Shown here piece by piece: positions 49,691 to 59,722 of a DNA stretch of 64,000 nucleotides (position 1 is its first letter; each line of letters begins with the position of its first letter). Under the pieces are notes generated by a model. That model was not told the origin of the DNA, did not search any database, and saw only the letters and a program-made list of their open reading frames with translations. The stretch spans positions 1,236,501 to 1,300,500 of the forward strand of contig JAQFVV010000229.1 of NCBI GenBank assembly GCA_028023455.1, in the 5' to 3' direction. The position numbers were made by a program, and so were the translations under genes. The DNA comes from Epiperipatus broadwayi (taxonomy: Eukaryota > Onychophora > Udeonychophora > Euonychophora > Peripatidae).

Positions 49691-50447
49691 AATCACCTTT
49701 GTGATGCAGCAAACATGAATCATAATTTATATTTAATCAATAATAATAATAATAATAATAACAACAACAACAACAACATTTATCTTTGTATCATAAGTAT
49801 ATAGACATTGATTTGAGATTTTATGAAAAAAGGACTAGCGATTAACAAATCAAATTTATTTTTCTGAAATAACTTGATTAGTCCAGAATATTTACACAAT
49901 ACAATAGTTCAACTCCTGACATAATAAATAATAATAATAACAAAAAAAATAAAAAATACATTAATATAATACATATATAAATGATAATTCATGCTCATTA
50001 ATGAAATATATAAGAAAAAATATTAATATTTACAGAAATATACTAGAAAAATTAGTAGTCACTATGATTATTACCTAATAATTAATAAAGATAATTTATG
50101 CAAATGAACCCATATTATGCAGAAGAATTGATATATAAAATAAGCTGCAAGATTCTAATGTGTATAGCTAACTGTTGATATATATTGAACCAGTCAGAAA
50201 TAGTAAAGACTGGTTGATTTAAAATGATGAGGAAAGCATTGTATATATAAGTTATAATATCTATGTGCAAAAAACTAAAGCAAAATGGTAACGCGAGATA
50301 AAGGAACTCTTTATGTATTTATTTCACTGTTGTTTGTGAATAATCTATTTTATGTCACAATTTATTGATATCACTTTGAAAAGTACAAAGTGAATTCTAC
50401 TTACAATTTATTCTTTTAATTATCTTTATTACAATCTGTTTTAATTT

Positions 50448-50831
50448 GTGTATTATTTATTTAATAAAAGTGTTAATACGATTCATGTAGGTGTTAAAAA
50501 AATACCCCAGGAGACAGCAGAAATCCAATGTTATTCTCTCATTTTCTTCTTTTGCATACATATATACTTTTTTGCTTTTTATCATAATGTTTTAGCTGAT
50601 GAATCTTTGGTATATGGACAAATATCTTTAAAAAGTGATAGGCTTACTTTTAAATTCTTGTTACATTTTAGGGCAGATTTAGGACATTATTTTTATAATT
50701 TAACTACTACATTGTGTCAAAGTCAGAGCAAACATACGCTGAGAATTGCTAGCCTTGGCAAAGATATCTATATAAGAGATCATATTTATCATCTTCACAG
50801 AGTATTAGTTTTTTACTGGATAATATATTAG
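50448..50831 (+). CDS. Unidentified 127-codon open reading frame
   Basis: The longest frame in the window that is not low-complexity. It has an aromatic-rich, hydrophobic centre (SLIFFFCIHIYFFAFYHNV) and a more polar second half containing SLVYGQISLKSDR. I recognise no family. It lacks a splice context that would join the receptor gene in frame. It may be a transposon remnant or a chance frame. Confidence 0.15.
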   Translation: MYYLFNKSVNTIHVGVKKIPQETAEIQCYSLIFFFCIHIYFFAFYHNVLADESLVYGQISLKSDRLTFKFLLHFRADLGHYFYNLTTTLCQSQSKHTLRIASLGKDIYIRDHIYHLHRVLVFYWIIY

Positions 50832-51186
50832 AACTACATTTCTTTGGTATAGTTTTTGGCATTTTACATAATCATGCTAGTTTTATTCCTGACTTAAAGG
50901 TAAGATGCCAAAAACAAGATCTATATAAGATTTTTAGCTCTTTCATACTCTTTTTTATCACTGAATTTGAAATATATTTTCTAATATGACATTCATCTGA
51001 TACATAAATTCTTGGCTTATCTGTATTTTAATTTTTATTTAATTAGTTCTCATTGCCTTAAGTACCCTATTAACTACACTTTGGAATTTATTAATCCTAT
51101 TATCTAAAATATGTACACTTAATTAAACTATATCAAAATACCAAGTATACAGGACTAATTAAATACTTTATATATATATAAAAACA

Positions 51187-51320
51187 ATCCACTAGAATAA
51201 AACTACAAAATTGCTACTTAAGATGGAGAATACGCCTGAAGCTGGTTATAGCAAAAGATATTAATCTTCAATTTTATATAGGCATTTTTTGAAAAATTTT
51301 GTAGTTTTATTCTAATAGAT
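51187..51320. mobile_element. Short inverted-repeat element related to 13480-13600
   Basis: CCACTAGAATAAAACTACAA at the left pairs with TTGTAGTTTTATTCTAATAG at the right. The interior (AAGATGGAGAATACGCC, AAGCTGGTTATAGC) is found in reverse, diverged, at 13480-13600 next to a Penelope fragment. It could be a Penelope terminal piece. Confidence 0.5.
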
Positions 51321-52399
51321 TATTTTATTATACTTATATTATTTGATATTATATATATATTTTTATCATTTATTTAAATAAATAAATCTGTAGTTTCCTG
51401 TTACAATTTCATTTTAGAAAGAGATTGATGGCCTCAATCTAGAAAATTAGTGTAAATAAAAATTTATTTAAAAATAATAGAATAGAAAACAAGAATCATT
51501 AGTAAGATTATTCCTTTAATCCATTAATCTGTTTGGTGAGATCAATTTATCAACATCTAGTGTAAATATAAGGATGTAATAATTTAAAATATAAGGGCAT
51601 AACATTAACCTCTATAGCAAAAATAAGAATGATTGTGAAATGAAAGCAAGTATACATGATAGTGAGCTGGCACAAGCTCACACACATACACCAGAAATTT
51701 CATATATTTATTTAAAACAGCAATTTCACCCAATTATTTATAATAATAAAAATATGTTGCTACACCAATGAAGTCATTATACAAATAATAATATTAATCT
51801 CTCTTCTCATACAGTGTTGTTACATATTTACGATTCACCATACTATAAGTTAATTACATAAAATGAGTATTGATAAAATAGACTGCAGCAACATAAAAAT
51901 ATTTTTCCAACATGTGGTATACATTTGTTTTTGTTACTCATCTGTCATTACAATATATATATATATATATCATTTCATTCCTTATAATTATTTTTCATTA
52001 AATTATATGACCATAATCGACTGATTAAGAGTGTATATATATATTGTAAAAAAATTGTGATATGTATTTTATTTTACTTATTCAACAATAAAATAATGAT
52101 AATGATTAAATTAGCTACCATTTGCTTTGTAATTCTATTGCACCAAATATTTTTTGATAGTTAATGTTTATATTTCCAGATTGACCACCTATATGTGGTT
52201 CTTCCTATTTTGGTTGGCTAAAGAATTATTTAGTAAAAAAATACGTGTTTGAATCCTTCTAGATAATATTAAATTTTCAGTACTCTTTTAGTATGTGTTC
52301 TAGGACATTTTTGACACTCGGGAGAGCCACCAAACCTCCACTGACACATTCAATCTAGAAAAGCTTAGACAATTTGTTGAAAGTACCAAAACTGTTACT

Positions 52400-53420
52400 G
52401 ACATTTAGCCCAATCTACATTAAAAATTTTCAAATTTCATCAAAAATTTAAAAAAATTGTTTGGATTACTCATTTTGTAGATACCACAATTGAAATTAAT
52501 TTTACAATTAACAAATAAAACTTTAAAATAAAGTTCAAATGTTATCTAAAGTTAGTATAAGAACTTGTAGAATATATGCCAGCAAAATAAATTACTAAAC
52601 TAATGTAAAAACCTGGCGGCATAATATTTTGAGGGGAAAAATAATTAGCAAATATTAAGATCAAAATTAATTTTACAATTAACAAATAAAACATTAAGAC
52701 AATTTCATATTTTATCAAAACTATTATGTTGATTTTGAACAGTAAATATATTTGATTATTACTTGAAAATGGGAAAGATTCTGCCTCTATTTTCATGGCC
52801 GTAAAAATGGAGGAAAGAGAGAAAAAAATGGCAGGGTACACATTTGACCTCCTGGTGTCAAATTTCATCGAAAATATCTGTAAAATGTTATGGTTGTATT
52901 GTTAAAATCAAAACATTACAAATATTAGTGTAATTAGCAAAAAAAAATTATTTGCGTGAATTCCCCCTCCCCTAAAAAACAATATATTTACGTTGTTCAT
53001 TTTTGAATAGCAAATAGCTATAATATTACCTATAATTAGCAAATATTAAAATCAAAACAATTTTAGAAATAGCAAAACACTGTTGCGGATGGATTTCAAA
53101 TATCGCTGAAAGTTCGAAAAAAGTATGTTGGCAGAAGATTAAATTTTTAATGTCTTCCAAAGTTAAAAAAACAAAAACATTCGAAATATTTACTTTATGT
53201 TGTTCATTTTTAAACAGCAAATAGATATAATATTTACTGTAATTAGAAAATATTAAAAATCAAAACAATTTTAGACATTTCTTCGAAAACTATCTATAAA
53301 CTGTAATGGACTTCAAATTTCAACAAAACTTAAATATATATGGCATTGATATTATATGTAAAAATGGAAAGGCTGTATATTCTTCTGTCCTGAAGTAAAA
53401 CAGAAAAAATAAATTGCTAT
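52400..53420. repeat. Degenerate minisatellite, period about 215-230 bp
   Basis: A recurring block (TTCAAATTTCATCGAAAA-like, followed by a mixed spacer and AAATATTAAAATCAAAACAA) is visible near 52430, 52860, 53095 and 53315. The copies are much diverged. Frames inside are not meaningful. Confidence 0.55.
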
Positions 53421-53554
53421 GATTTTGTTCAGTCTTTTGATCTTGGGGTATCAGAGCGGAAAAAATAAAAGTTTTGCACTCATCATATCTTGATAATGAA
53501 AATTGTAAAAAAAAATGAACAATTTGATTTTCTAATAAATTTATTTAAATATAT

Positions 53555-54255
53555 ATATATCTATCCACCCATCCATCTTTTGTTTGTTTTCGTGTGTAAT
53601 TGTGTATCTATCTATCCATCTACTCACCCATTTATTGGTTTGTTTGACCTTATATGCTTATCGGTCCATTCTATTCATTCATTCATTCAACAATCTATCT
53701 ATTTATCCATTTATATCTATTTGTTACTCCATTCATCTGATGATCTATAAATATATTTTTGTCTTTATATCTATATAATCATCCAGTAATCTACTTTGAT
53801 CTATCTATCTATCTATTTATTCTCTATATATACACCTATCTATATATTTATCTACTCCTCCATTCTATTTGGGTATCTAATTACCTATCTATCTATTTAT
53901 CAGTATCTACCCATCTATTTTATCTATCTATTTATCTATTTATTTTCATTTCTATCTATCTATCCATTCATTATATCCATTTATTTATCTGTCTATCCTC
54001 TATATATCTATCTAACTATTCATCCATATATTCTATCTATCTATCTATTTCCTTTATTATCCCTCTATTTATCTATCTCTATTTACTTACCCATCCATTT
54101 TATTTATCTATCTGTTTACCTCTCTTTATATACATATACTTATCCATTTTACCTATTTATCTATCTCTTTAATTATCTGATTATTCATACATTCAGCTTT
54201 CTATCCAACTATCTATTTATTTATCTATTTTTCCATCAATCTATCCATCAATTAT
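53555..54255. repeat. Degenerate (CTAT/CCAT)n microsatellite
   Basis: About 700 bp of CTAT, CCAT and TTAT units. The overlapping Tyr/Ile/Leu/Ser-rich frames here (up to 161 codons) are an artefact of the repeat. Confidence 0.95.
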
Positions 54256-54264
54256 ATATATACA

Positions 54265-54420
54265 GGGAGGTAAACAAATAAATATATAGGTGGATAAATA
54301 GATAGATAAATGGGCGAGTATATAGATACAAATACATATACAGATAGATTAATATGTAGATGGCTGGATAGAAAAGCAAGTAGCTGGATGTATCAATTGA
54401 TCGATGAATTGATAAATTAA
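54265..54420. repeat. (GATA)-like microsatellite, inverted partner of the CTAT tract
   Basis: After a short TA bridge the unit changes to AGATAAAT/GATAGATG, the complement of the preceding tract. Together, 53555-54420 can fold into a long imperfect hairpin. Confidence 0.85.
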
Positions 54421-54774
54421 ATGTAATATGTGATTCTAATATCACAATCTTATTGAATCACTTAGTAGCATGGTTTATTATGATAATATGGAAAAATATT
54501 TTGTTCGAGTTTTGAATAAAAATACATGAATTTAGATGACAAGTTTTAAAGATGTCATTCATTTAGATTTCGCCAAAGTTAAATGTTTTAATAAATTTAA
54601 AACAAATCTTTGAAATTTTAAAATGTAATAGCTGTTGGGGGAAGGAAACTTATTAAAGTGTTAAAAGTTTAATTAAAATACAATGATAATGACATTTTAA
54701 TTTAAAACTATTGCCACGTGATTTTAAGAATAACTCTATTGTTGCAACTATAAAAATAATATATAAGGTATATA

Positions 54775-54955
54775 AGCACAGACTTTCACACGACCCACCA
54801 CTCTTCACTCCATCTCATAACTCTGTTACACTTGAACACATATATGTTGAAAAGATAAATAATCACCAATATACGTATTTCATGCTAACCAGCAATTGAT
54901 GATTGCTGGTTTAGCATGAAATACTTGAAAGTCTGTGCTCATATCCCCTATATAT
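54775..54955. mobile_element. HHR repeat, head-to-head inverted pair switching at the ribozyme
   Basis: A minus-oriented piece (GACTTTCACACGACCCACC ... CATGCTAACCAGCAA) joins, within a few bases, a plus-oriented piece (GATTGCTGGTTTAGCATG ... AAAGTCTGTGCTCATATCCCC). The junction lies in the ribozyme's stem II region. Confidence 0.75.
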
Positions 54956-55377
54956 TACATATATTGATACAGGAATATAATAAGTCTGTATTTCAGTTAT
55001 TAAAAATAATTTTTTAAAAAAAATACAAACTTTTTTATGGAATATTAATGTTATCTTCGGCAATACCAATACTTTCAAAGATTTTATTGAATAGATTTGT
55101 TACTAATCATCGATTACTGATTAGATGATACATTAATATTGTTCAAAAAATAAAAAGCACTATAAGTTTATGTTGAGAGGCAAATGCAAAAAAAAAAAAT
55201 AAGAAAGAAAAAATATAGGCATTATTTGCTTGCCTTGTCATTTTCGAGGCGATAATAGTTGGATTTCCATTTATAAACTAGGTTTTGAATAGCTATTAAA
55301 ATTTGCTATAGGCCAGCTGTCTGGAAGGAATAAGTCTTAAGCCTAATTAAATTACACTTTTTAGATAAATATAGGGA

Positions 55378-55775
55378 ATTTGAACTCAGAACTTTCTAGC
55401 ACCCTTCAACTATCCATAACTGTCTTATACCACTGATGCACATGACCATATACATGTAGAAAAGATAAATAATCACCAATATCCGTATTTCATGTTAAAA
55501 CAGCACTCATCAGTTGGTCCAGATTATCATCTCCCACACATATTTATAATCAGTGCTCAGTTTATATTAAGATAGCAAATCTTCATACTTTAATGGACAG
55601 GCTTCAATCCACTCCAACTCTTCAGCCATCCATGCCATTAAAAATCTGATGATGGAAAGCCCAAATCTTATGCTGATGCCAATATTATTGCCATGCTCAT
55701 GTTGACTTCAAATTATTCTGACCCCTCATGTATAGGACCTTATCCATTTAAATATATAGAAGAGAGGTGGGCGGA
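55378..55775 (-). mobile_element. HHR repeat, inverted copy
   Basis: Nearly complete copy on the minus strand: body landmarks at the right (TATAGGACCTTATCC), ribozyme at 55475-55518, B-box end (GAGTTCAAATTCC) at about 55380. The next copy in the same direction starts about 75 bp further right, giving a dimer. Confidence 0.8.
55475..55518 (-). ncRNA. Type I hammerhead ribozyme, core intact
   Basis: On the minus strand: ACCAA, CTGATGA, stem II GTGCT/AACAT (one mismatch, first pair G-U), GAAA, stem III ATAC/GGAT (one mismatch), A at the cleavage position, TTGGT. Stem I is 5 bp, then a TGG bulge, then ATAATC/GATTAT and, after a small gap, AGAT/ATCT. All core bases are kept. Confidence 0.78.
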
Positions 55776-55849
55776 ATGCAGGCTTAATGTGTAAATATTT
55801 GAAATTCAGGCACTCTTCACATACCTGGAGCCTAATTATGAATATAGAG

Positions 55850-56012
55850 GATTTGAACTCAGACTTTCAAGCACCAATTATCCATACTATCTCTTACCTC
55901 TGATACACATGACAACATACATGTAGAAAAGATAAATAATCACCAATTCACATATTTCATGCTAAACCAGCCCTCATCAGTTGGTCCAGATTACTATCTC
56001 CCACACACACAT

Positions 56013-56063
<51 letters not shown>

Positions 56064-56200
56064 CAGTGATCAGTTTACATTAAGATAGAAAATCTTCATA
56101 CTTTAATGGATAGGCTTCAATCCACTCCAAGCTCCAACTCTTCAGCCATCCATACCATTGGAAATCTGATTATGGAAATCCCACATATTTATAATTGGGC
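55850..56200 (-). mobile_element. HHR repeat, inverted copy with CA/TA microsatellite
   Basis: Second minus-oriented copy of the dimer: B-box end GAGTTCAAATCC at about 55853, ribozyme 55942-55985. An expanded (CA)n(TA)n (56005-56060) sits where other copies have a short TATATG run. It ends near 56200, where a forward copy begins. Confidence 0.8.
55942..55985 (-). ncRNA. Type I hammerhead ribozyme, core intact
   Basis: On the minus strand: ACCAA, CTGATGA, stem II GGGCT/AGCAT with loop GGTTT (one mismatch, first pair G-U), GAAA, a weak stem III ATAT/GTGA, A, TTGGT. It starts 467 bp from the neighbouring copy. Confidence 0.75.
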
Positions 56201-56204
56201 TCCA

Positions 56205-56700
56205 GGTATGTGAAGATTGCCTGTATTTCAAATATTTATACAATAAGCCTGTATCCTGCCCATCCCTCTTATATGTATATAAATGAACAAGGTCCTATAC
56301 ATGAGGGATCAGAATGACTTAAGGTCAATGTGGGCATGGCAATAATATTGGCATCAACACGGAATTCGGGCTTTCCATCATCAGATTTTCAATGGTATGG
56401 ATGGCTGAAGAGATGGAGGTTGGAGTGGATTGAAGCCTATCCATTAAAGTATAAAGATTTTCTACCTTAATGTAAATTGAGCACTGATTATATATATATA
56501 TATGGGATCATAATCTGGACCAACTGACGAATGCTGTTTTTGCATGAAAAACGGATATTGATGATTATTTATCTTTTCTACATGTATATGGTCATGTGTA
56601 TCAGTGATATGAGATAGTATGGATAGTTGAAGGGTACTTGAAAGCCTGAGTTCAAATCTCCTATACTTACAATTAGGCTTCAGGTATGTGAAGAGTGTCT
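56205..56700 (+). mobile_element. HHR repeat, nearly complete direct copy
   Basis: The most complete forward copy: 3' body piece (AGGTATGTGAAGATTGCCTG), GGTCCTATACATGAGG, body, ribozyme 56519-56562, then GAGTTCAAATCTCC (about 56649) and the 3' piece again (CAGGTATGTGAAGAGTG, about 56690). Having the 3' piece at both ends shows that the unit is circularly permuted, as in tandem or circular templates. Confidence 0.8.
56519..56562 (+). ncRNA. Type I hammerhead ribozyme, core intact
   Basis: ACCAA, CTGACGA (position 7 is variable in hammerheads), stem II ATGC/GCAT, GAAA, stem III AAAC/GGAT (poor), A, TTGAT. Outer stem ATAATC/GATTAT is present (TAATCTGG ... ATGATTATTT). Confidence 0.7.
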
Positions 56701-56883
56701 GTACTTTAAATGTTTACTTTTTAGATAACGAAAAATTTGAACTTTGATTGTAAACATGTAGTGGATATATTATTTACTCAGACATCAATCATTTATTTGA
56801 ATCCAAAATTAAAATGTATTTATTAATACAAAATATTACAATGACAAACTAATGTCTTTAAGAAATCTAATTAATATTTGCAG

Positions 56884-56958
56884 GGTAATATCGTGCATGT
56901 TAGAGCTATCATCAAGAGAATGTTTATGTCCAAAGAAGTTTTAAGAGAATTACATAAT
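56884..56958 (+). CDS. Exon F: receptor guanylate cyclase, kinase-homology domain N-lobe
   Basis: The 75-bp phase-0 exon (acceptor tttgcag, donor gtaagt) encodes GNIVHVRAIIKRMFMSKEVL then RELHN. It aligns with the KGN-x-VAVK..R....VL-x-EL-x-H segment (strand 3 and helix C) of natriuretic peptide receptors. The usual Lys of VAVK is Arg here (VHVRAI). The Glu of helix C appears to be kept (KEVLREL). Together with Exon E it reads AIYK-GNIV, as in the family. Confidence 0.85.
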
Positions 56959-57129
56959 GTAAGTAAATATTTTTATAGATAATTATACTTTTATATGTGT
57001 GTGCGTGTGTGTGGAAGACCTTATATCATAATATTTACTACTGAATATCGATAACAATTTATTTTTTAACAAAAACTACTAGGATTAAAAAATAAATATG
57101 CAGGCCGTTAATAAAAATGTATGTAGATA

Positions 57130-57901
<772 letters not shown>

Positions 57902-57929
57902 TAAATGGATTGATTTATTATTTAATATA

Positions 57930-58160
57930 GGGGATTTGAAGACAGACTTTGAAGCATCCTTTAAGTATCCACACTATCTCATCCCACTTATACACATGAC
58001 CACACACACGTAGAAAAGATAAATATTCAGCACGAAATACATTTATTGGTGATTATTTATCTTTTCTACATATGTGTGGCTATGTGTATCAGTGGTATGA
58101 GATAGTGTGGATATTTGAAGGATGCTTGAAAGTATGTGTTCAAATCCCCTATATTTACAA
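57930..58160. mobile_element. HHR repeat, head-to-head inverted pair
   Basis: A minus piece (GAGGGATTTGAAGACAGACT-like start ... AAAGATAAAT) switches near 58026 to a plus piece that begins inside the ribozyme (AGCACGAAATACATTTATTG) and ends with GTGTTCAAATCCCC. The plus piece keeps the CACGAAA junction of stem II and core that is decayed elsewhere. Confidence 0.7.
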
Positions 58161-58234
58161 TTAAGCTCCAAGAATATGAAGAATGCCTGTATTTCAAATA
58201 TTAATAATGTGATTATTAATTTATTTAATTTTAG

Positions 58235-58342
58235 ATGCGGGGAGTTGAAAATGATAATATTTGTCGCTTTATGGGAATTTGCTTTGATTTGGATGGAACA
58301 GTTTTAATACTCAAAGAAGTCTGCAGTAGAGGTAGTCTTCAG
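58235..58342 (+). CDS. Exon G: receptor guanylate cyclase, kinase-homology domain
   Basis: The 108-bp phase-0 exon (acceptor ttttag, donor gtaatt) encodes 36 residues: MRGVENDNICRFMGICFD, then LDGTVLILKEVCSRGSLQ. It matches H-M-R-x-V-x-N-x-N-L..F-x-GAC and L-x-E-Y-C-x-RGSLQD-I-L, the strand 4-5 and hinge region of receptor guanylate cyclases. The Tyr of EYC is Val here. The next exon, expected to begin with Asp-(Ile/Val)-Leu, was not found before 64000. Confidence 0.88.
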
Positions 58343-58569
58343 GTAATTATATTCACACCACTAAATATAAGGATTGATAAAATAATAACTAAATAAAGTA
58401 AAATGTTTTCAGTTGTTTGCCAATCCTTTTGTAAAATGGATTTGCAGACTAAATTTTTTCGAAATTTATTTTTTTATTTTAATACTGTGATAGTAAATTT
58501 TTTTTATTTAACTGCGCATTAAAAGAAAACTTAATATAATAGCCAATTTTCATATACAATATTAAATTT

Positions 58570-59020
58570 GTGCGGAGTTCGAACTCAGACTTTCACACGA
58601 CCCACCACTCTCAATGCCATCTCATATTGCTGAACCACCTGATCCCACACATGATGAAAAGATAAATAATCACCAATATACGAATTTCATGGTAGGATGA
58701 CAACCTTGGCACTAACAAGGGCTTTGAACGTTCCATCATCAGATTTTCAATGAAATGAAAGGCTAAAGAGTTGTGAGTTGGAATAGTTTGAAGCCTGTAC
58801 ATTAAAGTATAAAGATTGGCTATCTTAACGTAAAGCTGAGTACTGATTATATATATGCGTGAGGAGAGTAATCTAGACCAACTGATGATTGCTGGTTTAG
58901 CATAAAATACGAATATTGGTGATTATTTATCTTTTCATCAAGTGTGTGATCAGGTGGGTCAGCAATATGAGAAGGCACTGAGAGTGGTGGGTCGTGTGAA
59001 AGTCTGAGTTCGAACCCCGC
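58570..59020. mobile_element. HHR repeat, inverted pair with complete B box
   Basis: A minus piece (GAGTTCGAACTCAGACTTTC, 58575 onward, to the ribozyme's TTTCATG near 58690) is joined to a nearly full plus copy (58691-59020) ending GAGTTCGAACCCCGC. This end has the best B box of all copies (GTTCGAACC). TGGGTCAGCAATATG, about 50 bp before it, is A-box-like, so RNA polymerase III transcription is plausible. Confidence 0.8.
58877..58920 (+). ncRNA. Hammerhead ribozyme, one core change
   Basis: ACCAA, CTGATGA, stem II TTGCT/AGCAT with loop GGTTT, then TAAAA where GAAA is expected (G12 to A), TAC, TTGGT intact. Not expected to cleave. Confidence 0.6.
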
Positions 59021-59299
59021 ATATATTACATATATAAATGCAGGTTTAAGCCTGTTTAATGTATTAATATTAAATTTGTAATATTTAGGTATTTGAAATA
59101 TATTTAAACGCTTTGGATTATAAGCCTTTTCATAATTTTTCAAAAAGCTTGATGAAACCAAAATATTTAACCATGAATTTAAAATAAACTACAAGTTTTA
59201 AAAACTAAGGGAAAAAATTTACATCTTAAAATTAAAATAATCAATAAAGCAAGTCATATATAATGTGACATTGCTTTCATAAGCTTGTATTTACAAAAA

Positions 59300-59722
59300 T
59301 GTAATACACAGAGCATATCAATAGCTCAAACACGCTGTTAATTAATAACGCGTTAAGAGAAAATATTTATAATCTTTACACAGAACACTCTTATTCCCAG
59401 ATCAATTGTTTTCAAGCTTATGGCTCACCTCAATAAGAAGCTAGAATATTTAGACACTAGATCTAAAATATTAACTCAAAACCCAGCACTTATTTTATAC
59501 TTAATATTTAAATAGAAACTCTGAAGTTTTCGGACATGAAAATGTCTTTTACTCCAGCTATCTAACTCAAGTAGCTATATGGAACTGAACCAAATTCTGA
59601 TCTACCATATATTAATAGCCTCAGCATAGCCAAATCCATAAAGATACAATTATAATAATCAATAAAGCAAGTCATATCAATTAACAGCTTGTTTGAGCTA
59701 TTGGTACTCTCTCTGTATTACA
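59300..59722. mobile_element. MITE with 44-bp terminal inverted repeats
   Basis: TGTAATACACAGAGCATATC...CAAACACGCTGTTAATT at the left pairs with AATTAACAGCTTGTTTGAGC...CTGTATTACA at the right. The element is 423 bp, without transposase. A direct repeat (ATAATCAATAAAGCAAGTCA) occurs outside the left end (about 59238) and inside the right end (about 59658), so the history is more than one simple insertion. Confidence 0.7.

Larger units (their letters stand above)
48957..56883 (+). other. Intron of about 7.9 kb
   Basis: Contains an unclassified GC-richer insert near 49290-49690, a lone reading frame (50448-50831), an inverted-repeat element (51187-51320), a minisatellite (52400-53420), ATCT/GATA tracts and HHR repeats. 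Acceptor: taatatttgcag (56883). Confidence 0.6.

Noticed and set aside
53490-54445. Frames of up to 161 codons rich in Tyr, Ser, Ile and Leu
   Set aside because: Products of the CTAT/GATA tetranucleotide tracts in different frames.
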